Origin: JAUWTJ01 sp965603015
GTDB taxonomy: Bacteria > Pseudomonadota > Alphaproteobacteria > M2410
NCBI GenBank assembly: GCA_965603015.1
Contig: CBFDBJ010000015.1
Span: 1-55,919, forward strand
Length of the DNA stretch: 55,919 bases
Direction: 5' to 3'
Shown: positions 42,919-50,105 of the stretch, one piece after another
Numbering within the stretch: position 1 is the first letter of the stretch
Layout of the letters: every line of letters starts with the position of its first letter
Notes under the pieces: generated by a model
What the model was told of the DNA's origin: nothing
Seen by the model: the letters and a program-made list of their open reading frames with translations, nothing else
Databases searched by the model: none
Position numbers and translations under genes: made by a program

Positions 42919-43356
42919 ATGGGAACGCTCATAGGCATTGCCCGCGCGGTCAAGGTGCGTGGCCCGCTGGAAGAGCTGTCGGAGGTTAAAGTGACCGAAG
43001 AGGGCGGCCTCGAGCTTGATCGGCGCGGCCGGGTCAAGGGCGCACAGGTGACGGTTCTGGCCAGAGAAGCCTGGGAAGCCGCCTGCGCCGAGACCGGAGA
43101 GCCTCTTGCCTGGATCGCCAGGCGGGCCAATCTTTATGTCGAGGGCATTGATCTGCCGAAGGTGGCTGGCGCACGATTGCGTATCGGCGATGTTGTTCTT
43201 GAGGTGAAACAGGAGACCGACCCTTGCTCGCGGATGGAAGAGGCGAGACCGGGTTTGCGTGCGGCGCTCGAGCCGGACTGGCGCGGGGGCGTGCGCTGTG
43301 ATGTTGTAGTCGGCGGTATCCTGACGCCTGGCGTCTCAGTTGAATATCTGGATTGA
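42919..43356 (+). CDS. MOSC domain protein
   Basis: A 145-residue stand-alone MOSC domain. RRANLYVEGIDLPKVAGARLRIGDVVLEV is the conserved core, C103 in ETDPCSRM is the invariant cysteine, and RGGVRCDVVVGG closes the barrel. MOSC proteins bind a molybdenum or metal-sulfur species through that cysteine; some reduce N-hydroxylated compounds. It begins a plus-strand set with the DUF924 gene 32 bp downstream. The presence of two Mo-enzyme loci in the window fits, but the substrate is not known. Confidence 0.9.
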   Translation: MGTLIGIARAVKVRGPLEELSEVKVTEEGGLELDRRGRVKGAQVTVLAREAWEAACAETGEPLAWIARRANLYVEGIDLPKVAGARLRIGDVVLEVKQETDPCSRMEEARPGLRAALEPDWRGGVRCDVVVGGILTPGVSVEYLD

Positions 43357-43388
43357 TTGGATGGATAATTAATTCGCAGGGGGAAGCT

Positions 43389-43949
43389 ATGGATTATTCG
43401 ATTGATGATGTTTTGAACTTCTGGTTTGGCGAGGAGACGCGCGAGCAATGGTTCAAGAAGGATACTGCCTTCGACCAGATCATCGTCGAACGCTATCTTA
43501 ATCTGGTAGACTTTACGGCGCATGAAATCGACCAGAATGGTATTGCGCCGTGGGAGGGCGAGCCGCGCGGTGATCTTGCCAGTATTATTGTGCTCGACCA
43601 GTTTCCGCGTAATATCTTCAGGGATAGTGCAAAAGCATTTGCCTATGATGACAAGGCGCTGGCGCTAACGAGGCGAGCGATGGAGCGCGAAAGCGATGTA
43701 GCGTTGCCTGATGGTCAACGGCCTTTCATCTACATGCCGCTGATGCATGCCGAAGACCTTGAAGCGCAGGAATTGTCTGTTGTTGTCTTTAAAGAGCGTT
43801 TTGCGGAACCGGAAAACCTTCCCTGGGCCATTGAGCACCACGATATTATCAAGCGCTTTGGCCGCTTCCCGCATCGCAACCCTTTGCTGGGCCGTGAGAG
43901 TACCGAGGATGAAATTCAATATATGGATGGCGGCGGGTTCTCGGGCTGA
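43389..43949 (+). CDS. DUF924 family protein
   Basis: A 186-residue helical protein of the DUF924 family (TPR-like). Seen: the N-terminal VLNFWFG, EQWFKKDTAFD, and the signature IIVLDQFPRNIFRD, then YMPLMHAEDLEAQE and a C-terminal GRFPHRNPLLGRE. AGGGGGAAGC precedes the ATG at 43389, which is preferred over an upstream in-frame codon at 43353 inside the MOSC gene. The family is widespread in proteobacteria and has no established function. It is followed by a run of hairpins. Confidence 0.92.
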   Translation: MDYSIDDVLNFWFGEETREQWFKKDTAFDQIIVERYLNLVDFTAHEIDQNGIAPWEGEPRGDLASIIVLDQFPRNIFRDSAKAFAYDDKALALTRRAMERESDVALPDGQRPFIYMPLMHAEDLEAQELSVVVFKERFAEPENLPWAIEHHDIIKRFGRFPHRNPLLGRESTEDEIQYMDGGGFSG

Positions 43950-43957
43950 CCCTTTCA

Positions 43958-44056
43958 GAGCCTCCGGGGTCATCAGGCTCGGCAAGATTTGCCAGCACGG
44001 CAAATAGAGCCAGTCAGGCATGGCTCTTAACCGGCAGAAAACTGCGACTTTTTCTG
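43958..44056 (+). other. Four consecutive short hairpins in the gap before the 69-aa gene
   Basis: Perfect inverted repeats lie one after another: GAGCCT/AGGCTC (43958-43980), ATTTGCC/GGCAAAT (43987-44005), AGAGCCA/TGGCTCT (44006-44027, directly abutting) and CAGAAAA/TTTTCTG (44035-44056). The last could be a weak terminator. The set lies between the DUF924 stop and the small-protein start, so it may be a structured leader, a small RNA or a 3' end. No known riboswitch consensus was recognised. Confidence 0.5.
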
Positions 44057-44115
44057 GCGTAAGACTTGCTACTTCCTTTACAGGCACATGGCCGCGACAA
44101 AAAAGGAAGATGTTT

Positions 44116-44325
44116 ATGATTACCGCCGATGACTTGCGTTCCCTTGCAAACTATCTCGTAGACCGACACGGGCCGATCGCCATCGATTATGCTGATCAGG
44201 CAGTCTATCAGCTTGAGGCACAGGGTGAGGCCATGCGCGCAGACGCGTGGAAAGCGCTTCGATCAGTTGTGGAAGATATGGTTGAAGGCCGGATGACCGG
44301 CGAGCAAGTGATAACCCTGCAATAA
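44116..44325 (+). CDS. Small conserved-looking protein (69 residues), unknown function
   Basis: A short soluble, mainly helical and acidic protein (MITADDLRSLANYLVDRHG, then AIDYADQAVYQLEAQGEAMRADAWKALRSVVEDMVEGR). The ATG at 44116 has AGGAAG at ideal spacing, while the ATG at 44110 abuts it. Good codon use and a real terminator behind it support expression. I cannot name the family. It stands alone between a hairpin-rich leader and the terminator, as an independently regulated gene would. Confidence 0.72.
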   Translation: MITADDLRSLANYLVDRHGPIAIDYADQAVYQLEAQGEAMRADAWKALRSVVEDMVEGRMTGEQVITLQ

Positions 44326-44362
44326 CAGATTCTCTGAACCTGACTACACACACACTGATAAC

Positions 44363-44392
44363 GGGGCGTCCTTGCGGCGCCCTTTTATTTTG
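44363..44392 (+). terminator. Intrinsic terminator after the 69-aa gene
   Basis: GGGCGT and GCGCCC pair around a short loop and are followed by TTTTATTTTG, 38 bp after the stop. It separates the small gene from the esterase gene starting at 44428. Confidence 0.75.
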
Positions 44393-44427
44393 TTTAGCGT
44401 GTGGAGAAAAGCCGGAGGAGGAAAGTC

Positions 44428-45387
44428 ATGACGAAAGTACACCCTGCCAAACCGCACCCTGTTTGTCAGGCCATGCTTGATATGATCGCCGAAGCGCCGC
44501 AACCAGAGCCTGGCGCGGACATGGTCGCCCTCGCGCGCGCCAGTCTGGAAGCAAAGGCCAGTCAATCTCAAAATGATCCTGTTGATATGGCGTCGGTGGA
44601 AGATCGCAGTGTTATGGTCCGCGATGGTCATGATGTCCCGGTCAGGATCTATACACCGCACGGTGTGGGCGCAGCGCCTTTACCGGTCATTGTTTATTTC
44701 CACGGCGGGGCGTGGATTGCGGGCAGTCTTGGCACTCACGATGGTACCTGCCGCCATCTGGCAGAGATGAGCGGGTGCAAACTTGTTTCCGTCGACTACC
44801 GGCTCGCGCCGGAGCACAAATTTCCAACCGGCTTTGACGATTGCTGCGACATTACAGAATGGGTGGCCGGTTCGGCTGGCAGTCTGGGTGTTGATGCGTC
44901 GAAGATTGTGGTGGCCGGAGATTCTGCCGGCGGTAACCTTGCGGCGGCGGTGGCGCTGTGGGCGAGGGACTATGACGGACCGAAGATTGCCTTTCAGTTT
45001 TTGATCTACCCTGTGATCGACTGTGTGACGGTGAGCGGATCGCGCCAGGATTTTGCGGAAGGATATTTCCTGACCCAGCCCGCCATGGACTGGAGCACGG
45101 ATCAATATGTCAGGCAGCCGGCGGAGCGCAGCATGTGGCAGGTTTCGCCGATCTATGCCGAGACGCTTGCGGGTTTGCCACCGGCTCATGTCATCACTGC
45201 CGGATTTGATATTCTGAAAGATGAAGGGATCGCCTATGCCCGGGCCCTTGAGAGTGCCGAGGTGCCAACCACCCATGTTGATTATGCTGACGTCATCCAC
45301 GGATTTTTGGGTTTTGGGGCCATGCTCGAACCGGCGATGGACGCAATGAAGCGCGGATGCGATGAGCTCAAGAGATCGGTCGGGTAG
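44428..45387 (+). CDS. Alpha/beta hydrolase fold-3 esterase (HSL family)
   Basis: A 319-residue hormone-sensitive-lipase-like carboxylesterase. The oxyanion motif HGGAW is at 92-96, the nucleophile S166 is in GDSAGG, and the other triad members are D261 (GFDILKDEG) and H291 (HGFLGF). It is cytoplasmic, with no signal peptide. GGAGGAGG before the ATG at 44428 is a strong ribosome-binding site. It hydrolyses short-chain esters or lactones in known relatives. It stands alone and converges on the lipid kinase gene. Confidence 0.93.
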   Translation: MTKVHPAKPHPVCQAMLDMIAEAPQPEPGADMVALARASLEAKASQSQNDPVDMASVEDRSVMVRDGHDVPVRIYTPHGVGAAPLPVIVYFHGGAWIAGSLGTHDGTCRHLAEMSGCKLVSVDYRLAPEHKFPTGFDDCCDITEWVAGSAGSLGVDASKIVVAGDSAGGNLAAAVALWARDYDGPKIAFQFLIYPVIDCVTVSGSRQDFAEGYFLTQPAMDWSTDQYVRQPAERSMWQVSPIYAETLAGLPPAHVITAGFDILKDEGIAYARALESAEVPTTHVDYADVIHGFLGFGAMLEPAMDAMKRGCDELKRSVG

Positions 45388-45396
45388 CGCGTCCGG

Positions 45397-46341
45397 TTAT
45401 CCCCGAACCTGGATGGCCTGAGGCAGAATTTCAAAGACTGACGGCAGTGATCCAGGGGCTTCTCCGTCGACATCATGGCGCACCGGCCTGGTATCGAGAG
45501 AGGTTGCGACAATACGTTTGCCGCGGCGCTGGATGATTTTCGGATGATTGATATGGGCCCCTGACCCCACCGAACCAAGAACCTTCGAGAGCTCGCTCTT
45601 GTTCAATCCGTGGCCGACAAGAATATCAAACAGTCCGTCACAGGGATCGGCATCGGGGGCAATCTGCATGCCGCCACCGAAGTATTGGCAATTGGCAATG
45701 ACGCCAAGGGTGAGATCCAGCTCCTCGTCAAACGCGTCATCGATCTGCAGGCGAATTTTCTGGTTTTTGTAGAGCAGGCCCTGGACGAGGGAGTGCCATG
45801 AAAAGGCAAAACTGCCGCCAAACAGTTTGGCGATTTTCGATCTGTTGACGGCGTCCGACACGGCGCCGCCAAGCCCGAAGCTGGCGATGTTGGCGAAGTA
45901 ACGACTGGCGCTTGTCCCCTCCGGCGTTTCATAAGACATCAGGCCGATGTCGATCTTGCGGGTCTTTCCCGACTTGATGATCTCCAGCATAGACGTGATG
46001 TCTTCTGTTTCCGGCCAGCCAAAAGTTTTGCGCATGTCGCAACCAGTGCCGCTGGTCAGGAAGGCGAGTTCTGCCTCGGGATTGACCGGTGCGCCGTCTT
46101 TAAAAAACCCGTTGGCGGCCTCCGAAAAGGTCCCGTCGCCGCCGATCGCGAGAATAAGATCGGCTCCGGCCTCAAGGGCCTGGCGGGTCAAGGGCTCGCC
46201 GGAAAACGGGCCTGTGGTTTCGGAGACTTCGAAGTCACCGAACAGCCGTTTGATCTCGGCCTCCATCGCGGGCCAGCGTTTTGCGGTGCGCCCTCCGGCG
46301 GAGTGCTTGTTCAGGATGACATGAAGGTTTTCATTGCTCAC
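45397..46341 (-). CDS. Diacylglycerol kinase-family lipid kinase (YegS/DgkB-like)
   Basis: A 314-residue member of the DAGK catalytic family. ILNKHSAGGRT is the N-terminal phosphate loop, AIGGDGTFSEAANGF (GGDGT at 67-71) binds ATP, and FANIASFGLGGAVSDAVN with a C-terminal beta-sandwich completes the fold. It phosphorylates diacylglycerol or a related lipid. The GTG start overlaps the glpD stop (GTGA), so it is translationally coupled to glycerol-3-phosphate dehydrogenase. The pairing suggests a link of glycerol-3-phosphate use with lipid head-group recycling. Confidence 0.9.
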   Translation of the reverse strand: MSNENLHVILNKHSAGGRTAKRWPAMEAEIKRLFGDFEVSETTGPFSGEPLTRQALEAGADLILAIGGDGTFSEAANGFFKDGAPVNPEAELAFLTSGTGCDMRKTFGWPETEDITSMLEIIKSGKTRKIDIGLMSYETPEGTSASRYFANIASFGLGGAVSDAVNRSKIAKLFGGSFAFSWHSLVQGLLYKNQKIRLQIDDAFDEELDLTLGVIANCQYFGGGMQIAPDADPCDGLFDILVGHGLNKSELSKVLGSVGSGAHINHPKIIQRRGKRIVATSLDTRPVRHDVDGEAPGSLPSVFEILPQAIQVRG

Positions 46342-48017
46342 GATGTGGCTTCGTCCTCAACATTGTATTTTTTCAGGGCGTCCTGAATCTGACGTGATGT
46401 CTCTGCCCCGGTCCAGCCCAGCTCGGCCGCCATCAGATCCGCCATGCGGCTCAGCGCCGCTTGTGACGGCGCACCGATGGTGCCGAGTTCTGTTCGTCTA
46501 AACAGAACGTCCGAAAGGGTCACGGCCATCTCCTGTCTGATGGCGTAGAAAACTTCCGCCTCGATGGTTGGCTCGTCCGGTGTCAGTCTTGCGCGCAAGT
46601 CGGTTTCTGCGGCGAGTTTTGTGATCTCTGCATAACGGCTGCCGTAGAGTTTGGTCAGGTGCTCGATGATTTCTTCATCCCAGCCAGGCGAGGCAATGAT
46701 GGCGCGCTTTACGAAATCATAAAAGATGCCGGTGTCTCCGCAATGGGTTGGCGTTGTTGCTGTGGACGCCCGGACAGCCTTTGTCGCGGCAGTGAGATCT
46801 TTTTCAAGCACCAGATCAACGACCCGTTCGGCGACATGGCGCGAGGTCGTCCATTTGCCGCCAAGAGAGGAGATCAGCCCCGGGAGGCCATCGCTGGCCC
46901 CGTGGTCAACGACCTCTGATTTCCTGCTGGCGGTATAGGTTTCCTGGGTGTCGTTGTTGGTCGGGTCGCCATCGGTGTCGATGAGCGGGCGAAGCCCCGC
47001 GTAGGAATGAAGAATATCCTTGCGGCTGATATGAGCGTTTGGCAAGGCGATATTCAGTTTGCCAAGGACCTCTTCAATGTCCGTTTCAGTGACGCAAACG
47101 CTGTCCGGCTTGCCTCGGAAGGCTGTGTCTGTGGTTCCGACGATGGTCTTGCCGCGCCACGGTACCGTGAGAAGGTGATCGCCGCCTGCCTGGAGGGCCA
47201 GGGCGGTTGAACCGGACAGTTCACGGACAATGATGTGGATACCCTTGGATCGGATAAGGTGTTTCGAACTTTGGCCATCTTCGGCTTTGGCAAGCACAAG
47301 ATCGGCCCAGGGTCCCGAGGCATTGACTGTTGTGGTTGCTCTTATCTCACGGGTCTTGCCGGTGAGGACATCTTCAACGACTGCGCCTTTTACGACATCG
47401 GCTTCTTTCACGAAGTCGGTTACTTTGGCGTAGTTGGCAATATGGGCGCCGCGTTCAGCCGCGCCGAGCAGGCATTCGAGCCCGAGCCGTTCCGGCGAAT
47501 ACATCTGGCAGTCATAATAGAGCAGCGCGCCTTTGAGGTTTTCTTTCGTCAGGCTGGGGACGCGCTTCAGGGCTTCATCGGGTTTCAGCCAGCGATGGCG
47601 CGGCAGGCGTTTTGCCGGGTCTTTCAGCCAGGTGCGATCAAGGGAGAGAAGGTCGTAAAGGGTCAGGCCGATCCGCATTACAAGGCCTGCGTTGTTCCTT
47701 TTGCCTTTTTGGTGATAAATCGGGACGAGAAACGGCAGTGGATCGACCATATGCGGGGCTATGCGCTCCCAGATACGTCGCTCCTTGAGCGATTCACGCA
47801 CGAGGCGGAACTCGCCGTTGGCGAGATACCTCAGCCCACCGTGGACAAGCTTGGAGGATGCGGAGCTTGTGCCGTGATTGAAATCATCTTTTTCGACCAG
47901 CGCGACATCAAGACCCCTGAGCGCCGCATCCCAGGCAACGGTCGCGCCGGAGATGCCGCCGCCGATCACGAGGAGATCATGATGCCGGTCAGCCATTTGT
48001 TGCAGGTCGCGTTTCAA
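46338..48017 (-). CDS. glpD: Aerobic glycerol-3-phosphate dehydrogenase
   Basis: A 559-residue FAD enzyme, peripheral on the inner membrane, that oxidises sn-glycerol-3-phosphate to dihydroxyacetone phosphate and feeds electrons to quinone. GGGISGATVAWDAALRG (FAD motif), EKDDFNHGTSSASSKLVHGGLRYL, and IVGTTDTAF with LRPLID are all diagnostic of GlpD. The TTG at 48017 has GGAGA at good spacing; the first ATG is at 47996 without one, so the start is uncertain by seven residues. No glpK or glpF lies nearby. It is divergent from the hydrolase pair. Confidence 0.95.
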   Translation of the reverse strand: MKRDLQQMADRHHDLLVIGGGISGATVAWDAALRGLDVALVEKDDFNHGTSSASSKLVHGGLRYLANGEFRLVRESLKERRIWERIAPHMVDPLPFLVPIYHQKGKRNNAGLVMRIGLTLYDLLSLDRTWLKDPAKRLPRHRWLKPDEALKRVPSLTKENLKGALLYYDCQMYSPERLGLECLLGAAERGAHIANYAKVTDFVKEADVVKGAVVEDVLTGKTREIRATTTVNASGPWADLVLAKAEDGQSSKHLIRSKGIHIIVRELSGSTALALQAGGDHLLTVPWRGKTIVGTTDTAFRGKPDSVCVTETDIEEVLGKLNIALPNAHISRKDILHSYAGLRPLIDTDGDPTNNDTQETYTASRKSEVVDHGASDGLPGLISSLGGKWTTSRHVAERVVDLVLEKDLTAATKAVRASTATTPTHCGDTGIFYDFVKRAIIASPGWDEEIIEHLTKLYGSRYAEITKLAAETDLRARLTPDEPTIEAEVFYAIRQEMAVTLSDVLFRRTELGTIGAPSQAALSRMADLMAAELGWTGAETSRQIQDALKKYNVEDEATS

Positions 48018-48178
48018 GGGATCTCCGATTCGGAATTACTGTTTGTCACGGGCAAGGTTGAGGTTTGCGAGGGGCTTGTCAAGGTGGCGGATCGTCTCGC
48101 AAAAAGAGATCGCAATTGCCGTTTTGTGGTGTAACCTCCGGCCAAAAGCCGTGAGGCAAAAAATTGAAGGAAACGCCC

Positions 48179-49066
48179 ATGCCGATTGCCCCTGCAAACG
48201 GGATCGAGATTTTTTACGAGACTTTCGGTAACAAGGCGGACCCTGCGGTTCTCCTGATTTCCATGTATGCCACACAAATGCTGGTCTGGCCGGAAAGCCT
48301 GTGTGAAGGGCTGGCGGCGCGGGGCTTTCATGTCATCCGGTTTGACAATCGCGATGTCGGGCTCTCGACCAAATTTGAGGCAGCCGGGCTGCCGGATCTG
48401 ATGCAGATTATCAGTATTCCGGTGCCCGAGCGCCAGGCGCTTGTGCCCTATCTGCTGGATGATATGGCGAAGGACGCTGTCGGGCTTCTGGACGCCCTGG
48501 AAATTGATGCGGCTCATATTGTCGGAGCGTCCATGGGCGGGATGATTGCGCAGATTGTTGCCGGCGCTTTTCCCGGCCGCGCGAAAAGTCTCATCTCCAT
48601 TATGTCGACCCCCGATGTGGCCAAATCGCCGCCGATCCCCGAGGCCATGTCTGGTAGTGGTTCGCCGCCTGCGCCAGGCGAGGAAGGTCGGATCCGCAGC
48701 TTTATGGATGGATGGCGCGCCCTCGGGACGGAAAAGTTTGGCCCCTCCGATGAGGAGTTGCGCATCTTCGCGGTGAGGTGCCTGGAGCGCTCACACTATC
48801 CGCAAGGTCCGGCGCGGCAGGTTGCGGCTATCCAGGCGTCTCCTGGACGCGAGGCCATGCTTGCCGGGCTCGGCATCCCGGCGCTTGTCATTCACGGCAC
48901 CGAGGACCCTTTTGTTCCTCTCATCGTCGGGGAGTTGACCGTCAAGGCTATTCCGGGTGCAGAGTTTATTGCTATCGATGGCATGGGGCACGAGCTGTTC
49001 AGCCCATCGGCCAGTATTATCGGAGACATGATCGGCACCCACATCGAGAATGCGGAGCGTGCATGA
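48179..49066 (+). CDS. Alpha/beta hydrolase, tandem copy 1
   Basis: A 295-residue alpha/beta hydrolase. The nucleophile is S118 in GASMGG; HGTEDPFVP gives the acid and DGMGHELF the histidine. VIRFDNRDVGLS links it to the RdmC/aclacinomycin-methylesterase-like group. In place of the usual HG oxyanion motif it has SMYAT. GAAGGA lies 7 bases before the ATG. It overlaps the next gene by 4 bases (ATGA), and both products have the same length with Ser at the same position, showing tandem duplication. Confidence 0.92.
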   Translation: MPIAPANGIEIFYETFGNKADPAVLLISMYATQMLVWPESLCEGLAARGFHVIRFDNRDVGLSTKFEAAGLPDLMQIISIPVPERQALVPYLLDDMAKDAVGLLDALEIDAAHIVGASMGGMIAQIVAGAFPGRAKSLISIMSTPDVAKSPPIPEAMSGSGSPPAPGEEGRIRSFMDGWRALGTEKFGPSDEELRIFAVRCLERSHYPQGPARQVAAIQASPGREAMLAGLGIPALVIHGTEDPFVPLIVGELTVKAIPGAEFIAIDGMGHELFSPSASIIGDMIGTHIENAERA

Positions 49067-49950
49067 TGCAAATCAGGGCGAACGATATTGATATCGAATA
49101 TGAAACGCGCGGCGACGCGGGTCATCCGGCGCTTGTTCTGGTGCGGGGGCTCGGGACGCAGCTTGTTGCCTGGCCGGACACTTATCTTGATGCTTTTGTT
49201 GCAGCGGGATTTCATGTTGTCATGTTTGACAATCGTGATGTTGGCCTGAGCCAGAAATTTGGTGATTTTGGACCGCCCGATATGGACGCGGTGATTGCCG
49301 CCTTCAAGGAGGGGCGCAAACCGGAGCTGGCCTATACGATGGAGGATATGGCGGACGACGCGATCGGTTTGATGGATGCGCTTGGACTTGGAAAGGCACA
49401 TATCTGCGGCATGTCCATGGGCGGTATGATTGTGCAGATCGCGGCGGCGCGCTATCCGGACCGGCTGCTGTCGGCCACGTCGATCATGTCGAGCACCGGC
49501 GCGCGCCATCTTCCCCAGCCCAGCTCCGAGGTTATGCTGGCGTTGACAAGCACCTGCGACAGTGAGGATCTTGAAGATCTGGTGGCGCACTCTGTTGCCG
49601 GGTCAAAGGTCTATACCGGCACGGGACAGCCGACGCCTGACGAGGTTTTTGAGAGGCTTGCGCGCACCGTGATTACGCGGTGCTACTATCCCGAGGGTGT
49701 TTCGCGGCAGTATGCTGCGGTGATCGCCGGCGGTGACCGCAGCGACCTTTGCAGGACGATCAAGGTTCCGTTTCTCGTTGTTCACGGGGCGGATGATCCG
49801 CTGGTTTCAAAAGAAGGCGGCATCGATACGGCGAACAAGATACCCGGTGCGAAATTGCATCTGGTTGATGGTATGGGCCACGACCTGCCGCCGCAGTGCT
49901 GCGACGAAATCACCGGTGTGATTGTCGAGCATTTGCGGGCAAGCTCGTAG
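49063..49950 (+). CDS. Alpha/beta hydrolase, tandem copy 2
   Basis: A 295-residue paralogue of the preceding hydrolase, with S118 in GMSMGG, HGADDPLVS for the acid and DGMGHDLP for the histidine. VMFDNRDVGLSQKF is shared. Its oxyanion region is VRGLGTQ, closer to the classical HG-type than copy 1. The first ATG at 49063 has GGAG 6 bases upstream; a second ATG follows directly. The pair may form a heteromer or serve two related esters, which is inference. It is followed by a palindromic repeat and a convergent gene. Confidence 0.92.
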   Translation: MMQIRANDIDIEYETRGDAGHPALVLVRGLGTQLVAWPDTYLDAFVAAGFHVVMFDNRDVGLSQKFGDFGPPDMDAVIAAFKEGRKPELAYTMEDMADDAIGLMDALGLGKAHICGMSMGGMIVQIAAARYPDRLLSATSIMSSTGARHLPQPSSEVMLALTSTCDSEDLEDLVAHSVAGSKVYTGTGQPTPDEVFERLARTVITRCYYPEGVSRQYAAVIAGGDRSDLCRTIKVPFLVVHGADDPLVSKEGGIDTANKIPGAKLHLVDGMGHDLPPQCCDEITGVIVEHLRASS

Positions 49951-49956
49951 AGGCGA

Positions 49957-50086
49957 TGTCATCCCGGATGCTTTGCGGCATGCAATGACGCAATGCTGGT
50001 CCGGGACCCAAATGGTGCCACCACATAAGGCTTAGGCCCCGTACCAGCGCAGCATCACTTCGTGCTGCAGCGCATACGGGGTGACA
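49957..50086. repeat. Palindromic intergenic repeat, copy 6
   Basis: TGTCATCCCGGATG at the left and ACGGGGTGACA at the right, with internal GGTCCGGGACC and paired GCAGCATCACTTCGTGCTGC (a perfect hairpin). It fills the gap between the convergent hydrolase and acyl-CoA dehydrogenase genes. Confidence 0.85.
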
Positions 50087-50105
50087 GTTATTGTTTTGTG
50101 CCCCC

